Assembly (NCBI GenBank): GCA_002255955.1
Contig: NKIM01000026.1
Span: forward strand, 1-64,000
Source of the DNA: Burkholderiales bacterium PBB2
Lineage (GTDB): Bacteria > Pseudomonadota > Gammaproteobacteria > Burkholderiales > Burkholderiaceae_C
Length of the DNA: 64,000 nt
Reading direction: 5' to 3'
The position numbers and the translations under genes are program-made. Of this stretch, positions 8,691-17,400 are shown piece after piece (within the stretch, counting starts at the first letter, position 1; each line of letters opens with the position of its first letter). The notes under the pieces were generated by a model. It made no database searches. It saw only the letters and a list, made by a program, of their open reading frames with translations, and was not told the origin of the DNA.

Positions 8691-9833
8691 ATGGCCGATA
8701 TCGGAAAGCGCTTGATCCAGCTGCGCGCGCGGCGGGTAGGAGACGATCGCCCGCAACGCACGGCGTTGAGTGCCGCGCAGACGCTCGACGTCATGGCGAA
8801 GTCGCTGTACCAGTCGGACGAGAAGTGGGAAAGGAACCGACAGGCCCGCCCCTACACCGCCTATGCACTGGGTGCGATGCAAGAAGTCGGGGAGACCTAT
8901 ACCAGGGTCAGCGTGGAGGAGGCCGAGCGCGTGGGCAAGCAGCTTGTCCCACGGCTGGCCCGCCGCGGCATTCCTGCTGAGTACCGCCTGCAGGGATCCG
9001 TGCCGCTGAACGTGCACATCCGCCGTGTGAGTGACGTGGACCTGCTGTTGCTGGACACCAGCCATCGGACGTACGACAGGCAAGGCGTCATGGCGGCGAG
9101 CGGCGCCTATCTCTATCAACCTGCGAGGAGCTCGGTAAGCGTGCTCGGCTCGCTGCGCGCGGGGGTGGTATCGAGCTTGAGGGAAGCCTTCCCGGCTGCG
9201 ACAGTCGATTCCTCGGGCGCAAAGGCCGTCACCGTTTCCGGTGGATCGCTGCAGCGCGTGGTCGACGTCGTCTCCTCGCACTGGCATGACACCATCCAGT
9301 ACCAGAGTTCTCGCATGGAGCGGGATCGCGGCGTCACGATTCTCGACTCCAAGAAGGTCACGACGATCGACAACCTGCCATTCCTGCACATCCACAGGGT
9401 GGGAGAGCGATGCGACGGAATATTCGGAGGGCTGCGCAAGTCGATCCGCCTGTGCAAGCAGGTCAAGGCCGACATGGAGATGGAAGGCAAGACGGTCTCG
9501 TTCCCGAGCTTCGACATCGCAGCGACGATGTATCACGCCGACATGGGGCAGCTCCGAATGGGCCTGGTGTACGAGCTGGCCATCCTGGCCGAGACGCAGC
9601 GCTTCCTTGACTATTTGCACCATAACAAGGACTACGCCAGGACGCTGGTGACGCCGGACGGCCTGCGCCGCATCTTCGACGATCCGAAGAAGCTGGACGG
9701 CCTCACCCAACTCTCGGTTGAGATGGACGATCTGCTCAAGCAGGTCGCGCGGGAGCATGGCTACGGCGTTTCCACGTATCTCTCCACGGAAGACCTTCGC
9801 ACCAAGCTCAAACTCACGAACGTCGAGGCATGA
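8691..9833 (+). CDS. CD-NTase-like (cGAS/DncV-like) nucleotidyltransferase 1
   Basis: LQGSVPLNVHIRRVSDVDLLLLD (GS motif plus D-x-D) and a later Asp in GGSLQRVVDVVSSHWHDTIQYQ. GAGGGACGGA Shine-Dalgarno-like sequence precedes ATG 8691. Confidence 0.7.
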   Translation: MADIGKRLIQLRARRVGDDRPQRTALSAAQTLDVMAKSLYQSDEKWERNRQARPYTAYALGAMQEVGETYTRVSVEEAERVGKQLVPRLARRGIPAEYRLQGSVPLNVHIRRVSDVDLLLLDTSHRTYDRQGVMAASGAYLYQPARSSVSVLGSLRAGVVSSLREAFPAATVDSSGAKAVTVSGGSLQRVVDVVSSHWHDTIQYQSSRMERDRGVTILDSKKVTTIDNLPFLHIHRVGERCDGIFGGLRKSIRLCKQVKADMEMEGKTVSFPSFDIAATMYHADMGQLRMGLVYELAILAETQRFLDYLHHNKDYARTLVTPDGLRRIFDDPKKLDGLTQLSVEMDDLLKQVAREHGYGVSTYLSTEDLRTKLKLTNVEA

Positions 9834-9837
9834 CCCC

Positions 9838-10785
9838 ATGGCGGAAATCCCGGAATTTGCAGCGCCCGACCGGCCGCTGCGCGTCTTGACGCTCGATGGC
9901 GGTGGCGCCAAGGGCTTCTACACGCTCGGTGTGCTCACCGAGATCGAGGCCATGGTCGGCGGGCCGCTGCATGAAAAGTTCGATCTGATCTTCGGTACGA
10001 GCACCGGATCCATCATTGCATCGCTGATCGCGCTGGGCCAATCCGTTGACGAGATCCTGACGTTGTACCGCGCACATGTGCCGACGGTGATGTCCGAGAA
10101 GACGCGCGCCGGCCGAACGCGGGCGCTGACCGAGTTGGCCAAGACGGTCTTCGGCGATGCCAGCTTCGCGGCAGTGAAGACCGGCATCGGCGTCGTGACC
10201 ACGAAGTGGTTGACCGAGCGGCCCATGATCTTCAAGGCCAGCGTGGCCCAAGCCCATGGTCGAGCGGGCACCTTCGTGCCGGGATTCGGCGTGTCGATCG
10301 CGGACGCCGTCAGGGCATCTTGCTCGGCCTACCCATTCTTCGAGCGCACCATTGTCAAGACGTCGAAGGGCGAAAGCATCGAGCTCATCGACGGCGGCTA
10401 TTGCGCGAACAATCCGACGCTGTATGCCATCGCGGATGCGGTGCACGCGCTCAAGCGAGACCGTCAGGACATTCGCATAGTCAGCGTCGGCGTGGGCGTG
10501 TACCCCGAGCCGAAGCCGCCGTTCTGGATGCGGCTGGCCAAGAGGTACGTGGTAAGCGTCGAGCTGCTGCAGAAGACGCTGGAGATCAACACGCAGTCCA
10601 TGGATCAACTGCGCCAGGTGCTGTTCCACGACGTGCCCACCGTCCGCATCAGCGACACCTTCGCCCAGCCGGAGATGGCCACGGACCTGCTGGAACATGA
10701 CCTGGCCAAGCTGGACGTGCTGTTCCAGCGCGGTAGAGAGTCCTTCGCGTCGCGCGAGAAGCAGCTGCGCGAGTACCTGATGTAG
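9838..10785 (+). CDS. Patatin-like phospholipase (CapV-like candidate CBASS effector)
   Basis: [23 protein letters not shown] (GGGxKG), [16 protein letters not shown] (GxSxG) and [17 protein letters not shown] (DGG) complete the Ser-Asp dyad signature. Start is 4 nt after the upstream stop. Confidence 0.85.
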   Translation: MAEIPEFAAPDRPLRVLTLDGGGAKGFYTLGVLTEIEAMVGGPLHEKFDLIFGTSTGSIIASLIALGQSVDEILTLYRAHVPTVMSEKTRAGRTRALTELAKTVFGDASFAAVKTGIGVVTTKWLTERPMIFKASVAQAHGRAGTFVPGFGVSIADAVRASCSAYPFFERTIVKTSKGESIELIDGGYCANNPTLYAIADAVHALKRDRQDIRIVSVGVGVYPEPKPPFWMRLAKRYVVSVELLQKTLEINTQSMDQLRQVLFHDVPTVRISDTFAQPEMATDLLEHDLAKLDVLFQRGRESFASREKQLREYLM

Positions 10786-10799
10786 GGGCAGAGTTCGCC

Positions 10800-11693
10800 A
10801 TGGCCATTCCCGAGTCTCAGTTGGTGACCTGGTCACACCAGGGGTCCATCGCCCAATCGTCGACCACCTACAACAGCATCAAGGGGGTCCTCGAAGGCAA
10901 CGGCACGCCGTACGCGGGCAAGAACTACAAAGTCTTCCTGCAGGGCTCTTACGGCAACGACACCAACATCTGGGCGGAGAGCGACGTCGACATCGTCATC
11001 TGCTTGAACGATTGCTGGCAGCGGGATATTGAGGCCTTGTCGCCAGATGACACGGCCGCGTATCAGGGTGCGTTCGTCGACGCCACCTATGGGCATGTCG
11101 AGTTCAAGAACGATGTGGTTGCTGCGTTGACGGCCCGGTACGGGGCAGACGTCAAGGTCGGCGACAAAGCCATCGCCCTCGCGGCCAATGGTACCCGGCG
11201 CAAGGCGGATGTCATCGCTGCGATCCAGTTCAGGCGCTACTACAGGTTCAAGTCCGCCTCCAATTCGACCTACGACGAAGGCATCTGCTTCTACAACGCG
11301 GCCGGTGAGCGCATTGCAAACTATCCGCGCCAGCACTCGGCCAATCTCACGCAGAAGCACAAGGACACCTCGCAATGGTTCAAGCCCGTCGCGCGGGTCT
11401 TCAAGAATATGCGCAGCCGCCTCGTCGACGACGGCCTCCTCAAACCGGGCGTGGCGCCGTCTTATTACATCGAAGCGCTGCTCCACAACGTGCCGAGCGG
11501 GCTATTCGGCACCAACTACCAGAGCTCTGTCGCCAATGTCATCGACTGGTATCGCAACGAGGCTGACAAGACGCAGCTTGTCTGCGCCAACCACCAGTAC
11601 TACCTGCTGCGCAACGGCGCGCACACCTGCTGGAACCAGGCCAACTGCGATGCGTTCGTCGACGCTGCCGTGGAGCTTTGGCATAGCTGGTGA
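10800..11693 (+). CDS. CD-NTase-like nucleotidyltransferase 2
   Basis: [26 protein letters not shown] (GS-x-DVD) and [16 protein letters not shown] (third acidic residue). Confidence 0.75.
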   Translation: MAIPESQLVTWSHQGSIAQSSTTYNSIKGVLEGNGTPYAGKNYKVFLQGSYGNDTNIWAESDVDIVICLNDCWQRDIEALSPDDTAAYQGAFVDATYGHVEFKNDVVAALTARYGADVKVGDKAIALAANGTRRKADVIAAIQFRRYYRFKSASNSTYDEGICFYNAAGERIANYPRQHSANLTQKHKDTSQWFKPVARVFKNMRSRLVDDGLLKPGVAPSYYIEALLHNVPSGLFGTNYQSSVANVIDWYRNEADKTQLVCANHQYYLLRNGAHTCWNQANCDAFVDAAVELWHSW

Positions 11694-11802
11694 GGGTAAG
11701 AATCAGATGTTCCTTGGGTCACACCCGTTTCTGCTGGCGACCTGCGATATCGACACGCCTAGCAATGCCCGCAACGAAACCCGGTGGGCGGTGTACTCGC
11801 CG

Positions 11803-11876
11803 AGCGAATTTCAGCTATGGGCACATTGCGGCCACTTGCTTGGCGGATCCATGCGACTACAACCAGCCCAAAGGTG
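11803..11876 (+). repeat. Dispersed ~75-bp repeat, copy C
   Basis: GAGCGAATTTCAGCTATGGGCACATTGCGGCCACTTGCTTGGCGGATCCATGCGACTACAACCAGCCCAAAGG, inverted match of 6001-6080. Confidence 0.7.
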
Positions 11877-12397
11877 CGTCTTCCGAGGCTGGTTAGTACG
11901 AGTCAGTACAGGCAAGCAAAGTGGGCAGTAGGAATCGGCACGGATGATCAATGAGGCCGAAAGCCCCAATCTTTGTCCCTGTGAAGCTGGTCGGATCGCC
12001 TAGGAGATGAGCATGGTGCTTAGTGCATAGAGGCTGGAGGAGCAGCGGGGCGCCTCCGCCGAGCTTCGTACACAGGTAAGCACGTCAGTTGAGCGCCGCA
12101 ACAAGGCTCGCGAAGAAATCGAGAAAGCCCGAAGTTTCGAGCCGCTCAACGCAGAGGGGGCAATTGCCGTCCTACAAGAGACCCTCAAGGTCGCCTACAT
12201 CCACGATCTGCACATCACAGCGAAGTACGCCAGCCTGATATCGACCAAAGGGACCCGCCCCATGTCTCCAGACTCAGGGCAGCGACTCTCAACGAAGCCT
12301 TACGCTAGCTAGCGTGCAAGCTCAGCACAAGCCACCCAGGCAGTCGGTACAGTCGCTGTCGGCTTCGTGCTGACAGCTTGTTTGAAGGGAAGAGCCC

Positions 12398-12883
12398 ATG
12401 CCAAAGAACCTGACCACGACCTTGATCCTGTTGTTGGTCTTCGGGCTGGCCATGACGATGATCGCCCTCAAGAGCATGAGCGCTGGGCGCCGCAGGGCCA
12501 GGGGCGACATCCGCGCGCGCAAGCTGCTAACGAATCGAGAACAGGCAATGTTTCACCGCCTGCAGCAGGCCTTCCCTGAGCACATCGTGCTCACCCAGGT
12601 TGCCTTCTCCGCACTAATCACGGCCAAAGACCTACCCACTCGCGCCATCTTCAATCGCAAAGTGGCGGACTTCGTCCTGGCGAGCAAGGCCTTCGACGTC
12701 GTGGCGGTCATCGAGCTCGATGACGCCAGCCACCGTGGCCGGGAAGATCATGACCGCGGGCGTGACATCTTGCTGGAGCGCGCGGGCTATCGCGTGACGC
12801 GGTTCAAAAACGTACCGGACGTTGAAGCAGTCCAGCTCGCGGTGCGCCCGCCTATCGCAGCGGACCCGGCGCTTCGGGTTTGA
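12398..12883 (+). CDS. DUF2726 domain-containing protein with N-terminal TM segment
   Basis: TM TLILLLVFGLAMTMIAL, then RKLLTNREQAMFHRLQQAFPEHIVLTQVAFSALI...FNRKVADFVLASKAFDVVAVIELDDASHRGREDHDRGRDILLERAGYRVTRF. Confidence 0.8.
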   Translation: MPKNLTTTLILLLVFGLAMTMIALKSMSAGRRRARGDIRARKLLTNREQAMFHRLQQAFPEHIVLTQVAFSALITAKDLPTRAIFNRKVADFVLASKAFDVVAVIELDDASHRGREDHDRGRDILLERAGYRVTRFKNVPDVEAVQLAVRPPIAADPALRV

Positions 12884-13047
12884 CGCTGCAGGTAGACGGC
12901 GGTTGTCGCATCACAGGGCCACGCCCCCAGCGCGCAGCGCGTTGGCGATAGCCGGTTGGCTCTCGCTACGCCTCTGCATGATGAAAAATTCTGTTTTGGG
13001 TTACTATTCTTTCAGCAGAAATAAGAAAGAGCACCCAAGGAAGAGCT

Positions 13048-13422
13048 ATGCAAGCCAGCCCCGTAATGGAAGTTGACCGCACCCATGTGCTGGGCAAGGC
13101 CACGCAACGTGCCGCCGAAGCCCTGGGCCTGAACGGCCGCGAGTTGGCACTGACCGTCGGATTCAGTGAGCCGACGGTGTCACGCATCGTGAAAGGTGAG
13201 CGTGGCATCGATCCCACTTCCAAGGAAGGCCAACTCAGCCTCATGCTGGTGCGGGTGTTTCGCTCACTCGACGCGCTGGTGGGCGGCGACGCCGCAAAGC
13301 GTCTAACCTGGATGAAATCGCACAACTCCGCCCTGAACGGTGTTCCGGCGACACTCATCGTCACGGCTGAAGGCCTGGGTCGAACACTGGCCTACCTCGA
13401 CGGCATGCGCGCTCCGATCTGA
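13048..13422 (+). CDS. Xre/MbcA/ParS-type antitoxin
   Basis: LGKATQRAAEALGLNGRELALTVGFSEPTVSRIVKGERGIDPTSKEGQLSLMLVRVFRSLDALVGGDAAKRLTWMKSHNSALNGVPATLI matches the Xre-MbcA-ParS antitoxin layout. Overlaps the RES gene by ATGA. Confidence 0.85.
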   Translation: MQASPVMEVDRTHVLGKATQRAAEALGLNGRELALTVGFSEPTVSRIVKGERGIDPTSKEGQLSLMLVRVFRSLDALVGGDAAKRLTWMKSHNSALNGVPATLIVTAEGLGRTLAYLDGMRAPI

Positions 13423-14147
13423 TGACCACGGCTCCAATCGAAATTCCGTTCGCTTGGGAACCAGCCTGGTTTCAGACTTGCGCGCCGGCCGAAATGACAG
13501 CCTGGCGAGGCGTGGAAAGCCAAGCACAAGTCGCCACATGGCGGCTCGTCGATTCGAGCGCCGAACACGACGCATTGGAAGGAATGCTGGAGGCTTCGAA
13601 GCCACCGCTGCCTGAAGGCTGCCAGGGACTTCACTATTTGCTGTTCACACCGTTTCGATACACCTCGCCCTACCAGTCGCGGTTTCGGCGCCCGAACGAG
13701 GCTGGCATCTGGTATGGCGCCGAATCGGTGGAGACCGTGTGCGCCGAGCTCGCATATTGGCGCCATCGCTTCATTCTCGATTCAGCAGGCTTGGCCAAGG
13801 ATGCCGATGGACTGCTGACGCTGCACACGCTTTTTCAGACTCGTGTCCAAGGTCAGTCAATGAACCTGACTGAGGCCCCTTGGGATGCTGGGCGCGCCCT
13901 GTGGACACACGGCGCCGACTACAGCAGCACACAGGCAGTCGCCGCCGAGGCTCGCGTTCATGGCGTCGAGTGGATTCGTTACGAGTCGGTGCGTTGCCCC
14001 GGGACGCACTGCGCAGCGGTTCTTAGCCCGCGGGCACTGCGCTCAGTTCCGCCCTTCGGCATGCAGGAATGGGTCTGTAGTACAACCCGCGCTCGGGTGA
14101 TCGTCACCCACAAGGACAGCGGCACGACCTTCAGCTGGGATTTCTAG
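13422..14147 (+). CDS. RES-domain toxin
   Basis: TWRLVDSSAEHDALEGML...FRYTSPYQSRFRRPNEAGIWYGAESVETVCAELAYWRHRF is the RES signature; directly after its antitoxin. Confidence 0.85.
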   Translation: MTTAPIEIPFAWEPAWFQTCAPAEMTAWRGVESQAQVATWRLVDSSAEHDALEGMLEASKPPLPEGCQGLHYLLFTPFRYTSPYQSRFRRPNEAGIWYGAESVETVCAELAYWRHRFILDSAGLAKDADGLLTLHTLFQTRVQGQSMNLTEAPWDAGRALWTHGADYSSTQAVAAEARVHGVEWIRYESVRCPGTHCAAVLSPRALRSVPPFGMQEWVCSTTRARVIVTHKDSGTTFSWDF

Positions 14148-14224
14148 CGTCAGATGCAATGCTGCGACGGGGTACTCCTGCAGTTAGACACTACCGTCAC
14201 TGAAATCGGTACCTCGTGCAATTT

Positions 14225-14312
14225 GGCTGGGCTTGTGGGTCAGCACTTATCGTCTGTTCCGTGTCAGTTGGCAGCTTCGTGCCCGAAGTCGAAGTCCGTC
14301 GAATTTCAGCAA
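14225..14312 (-). repeat. Divergent or mosaic copy D of the dispersed repeat
   Basis: GGCAGCTTCGTGCCCGAAGTCGAAGTCCGTCGA parallels GGCAGCAATGTGCCCAAAGCCGAAATTCGCCGA of copy B; adjacent TCGAATTTCAGCAATAGG parallels copy C. Confidence 0.4.
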
Positions 14313-14471
14313 TAGGCTGGTTGCAGACCTTCGCGCCAGGCTTGCCAGGGACTGCTTCCGGCTCAAGCGGACACTCATCATCAGCCGGCCCATGGCCGCG
14401 AGCCGAGTAGCGAGCTGTCCGACGGGAGCCTCAGCCGCAAACGGGGTGGTTTCAGCGCTACCGTGCTGACG

Positions 14472-17400
14472 TTAGGCGCCCGGCCGCTCGGCCGCCTGAA
14501 GCCACTCGCCAAGCATCGAGGTCGGCACGGACAGGAACAAGTCCTGCAGGGCGACGACCCTCCGAAGCATCTCCCCACTGTCCGAAGCCTCGCGCTCTTC
14601 TGCCTCCCTGAACAGAGACGTGAGCAGGGCCCCAAGTGGCTTTGGGTCGTAGAACGGCGTCGTGTCCCGGGCCTTGCAGATGCCGGCAATGATCTCCGCG
14701 ATCTCGAGCGCCTGGTCCGGGTCAATCTCGGCGAAGCGGCTGAGCCACTCGTCAATCCCGGGAGCAAGATTGCCGCCGGGCTCCGGGCCCACGCCACCGT
14801 TAAGGTACACGGAGCGGAACAAACCCAGCGGAATACGCGGTACGGGAGATTGTTCCCGGAACAGTGCGCTCATACGTTGAAGCAGCGGCGCGTGGGCCAC
14901 GGCATGGGAGGCGGCGGCAGTCATCCCTGAGAAGCATTCAGACGCATGGGTGGCGTTGCCTGCGTTGGCGACCCACACCGAGACGGCGCCATCCCATGCG
15001 GATGCCTCAGCACGCTGCGCCAGCTTCTCAAGCAGGACCTGCGAAGCGATCTGCCCCTCAAGCACAGCGAGCGCAGACAGGCGCGCCCAGACCTTCAGCG
15101 CAGTTGGCAGGTCGGAGTGCTCCATCCTGTCGATGTACGGCTTGGCGCGCGCGAAGAGCTTGCCCGTCGCGTAGTACAGCGTGTGAGCTGCGTACTTCCA
15201 AACCCGCTGATCGTTCGCAGAGAACGCCGCATCGAACAGTTCCCAGCCCAGCTCGCTCTTCGTCTGCATATAGGCCAGTTGCTGAACGACTACCGCGCGC
15301 ACGGCAGGATGGCAGTCTTGCGCCAGGCGCCGGAGCGCTGGCGCCAGAAGCGCGGGCAGCTCCCGCCCCTCCTCAAACAGGCGATTCGCCAGCGAGAGGA
15401 GCCCTTCCGCCAGTTCGCCGCGCGAGCTATTGATGGCCGTGAAAATCAGATCATCGTCCTGCCGCTCGCCGCAAGGCGGGTCTTCCGCCCTGATGTGCGC
15501 CGGTGCGAGGAAGGCCACACGCGCCGCGTGGTCGTCGCTCGACGCCACCGATGCGCAGCCAGATAGCGCCGTTGCCCCCTCCCGCCTTCCGGTCCAGAAG
15601 GCCGGGTGCCGCTCCAGTTCCACCAGCAGCAACTCCAGGATTTCCGAGCGGTCGACATCTTCCTTGGCCCTCCACGCCGAGTTCTGGAGGTTGCCGTACC
15701 GATATCGCAGGTAGTGCGCTGCGCCGTCGAATACCGCCCGCTTCGACGGGTCGGGCAGGTCATGCCAACGCAGCGCAAGGAGCTCGAGAAAGCGACGTGG
15801 CGCCTCACTCGAAACCGAGTGCAGCAGTTGATTGACCGACTCGAAGCCGCCAACGAGTTCGTGGAATGGACGGAGGCCGTTCCCGAGGGTCATGCTGCTG
15901 TCCAGCAAGGCAACCAGCGCATCGTCGCTGAGTCCCGTCAGTTGGTCTGCGTGAAACGGAGCGCCCACCATACCGCTTGAGGAATGGATGTCCGGCCGGC
16001 CGTCAGGTGGCGGAAGTTCGACCGCCATGCGGGCAATGGCCGACGTCACGATTGGCGAGCGCAACAACACTGGAATTTGAGTAAGCAACTCATAGCGCTC
16101 GACCTCGACCCAGGGCTTGGACCGGCTCTCGTACTCGCTGAGCCTTTGGAATATGTGCCGTTCGGCAAGTTCGATCGCCTCGCCGAGAAAGGGGGCCACC
16201 GCCCAGATCAATCGACCCAGCTCGTAGCGATCCGTCAGCCGCGGGCGTCGATCATCGGCAAAGAACTGCTTGGCCGCGTCGGCATTGCGCTCCGGGCAGT
16301 CGGTCATTGCCAGAACGCCGATGTAGCGCAAGGCGCCGCAGTCGGCCAGGCAGATCCTGAGTGCGTTGGCGCTCCACCAGCCATCATGAGCCTTCGCGCG
16401 CTGAAGGATGGCGGCCTCGATCGACCGTACCAACCTTTGCAGGGGCGACACATGCCGCACCGCATGATTGGAGTGTGTGACCGAATAGCTCGTCTCTTCG
16501 CGCAGTTCATTGTTTGGCCCTTCTGCAACTTCGCCAGGGGCAGAGTAGGGGCCGAGCGCGAGAGTCCTGCTCCAGGACTCGAGGGCCGACACGGCCAGGT
16601 TCAGCAGAGCATCGGAGTCGGCGAAGCGCTGGAGCAGTTCCTTTTCGTGCCTAAAATTCGATTCATCGCATTTCAGCTTCTCCTCGATCTCGCTGTCCCT
16701 GCTTGGGTTCGTCGGTACGTCTCCGGCGATGTACTTCCAGACGAGGGCGTCGCCCCGAGCATCGTGGCGCGCCCACTGCAGGAGGAAGTCGCCCAGAGAG
16801 TCGTGATCCCCGGACGGCAGACTGAGCAGGCTCTCCAGGAGTGCCTGAGCATCGACCTTCTCGAGATGCTTGAAGCCGCGGACCATGTAGCTGAACTGGC
16901 CTCGAAGGTTCCTCTCCTTCGCCACGCTGGATGCGGCAAGCCGCGTCCAGAATGCAAAGACGCCCGCGGGATCGTCATTGACCCATGCCTGCAATTTCCG
17001 GAAGTGGATTCCAAGCCACCTCGTATCGCCATCGGCATCCAGCATGGGCACCAGGTTACGCATCCAGAAGTGGTGCCAGGCCAATTTGTGGCCGTGGTCG
17101 TACACCGACGCGAAGTGCTCTGGATGTTTGCGGAACAGGTGCCGTACAAGGCTCCAGTCGCGATCATCAGGTTCGCAGGCGGCATACGACTCGCCGATCA
17201 GCCGCTTGATGTGGAACGCCGCGTCGCTGTCGAAGACTGATCGAACCTGCGCGCCGAAGTTTGCACGGTCGGTCAAGCGGAGGTGCGCGAAGAACGCGCG
17301 GATCGCCGGCCTGATGAAGGGCACGGGCTGCAGCGACTGGATGAACTCGAGCAAGCCCAGACCACGGCGGACGCCATCGCGAACCGCAAGCGCATCAAGC

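Noticed and set aside
6165-11693. Type II or III CBASS
   Set aside because: No Cap2 (E1/E2), Cap3 (JAB), HORMA or TRIP13-like genes are seen in or next to the block.
5805-14479. attC-like GTTAGGC motifs (e.g. ~5806, ~14470) suggesting integron cassettes
   Set aside because: Isolated 7-mers without a paired RYYYAAC partner at the right spacing or a convincing attC fold; the five-gene block and the 4.6-kb gene are far larger than normal cassettes.
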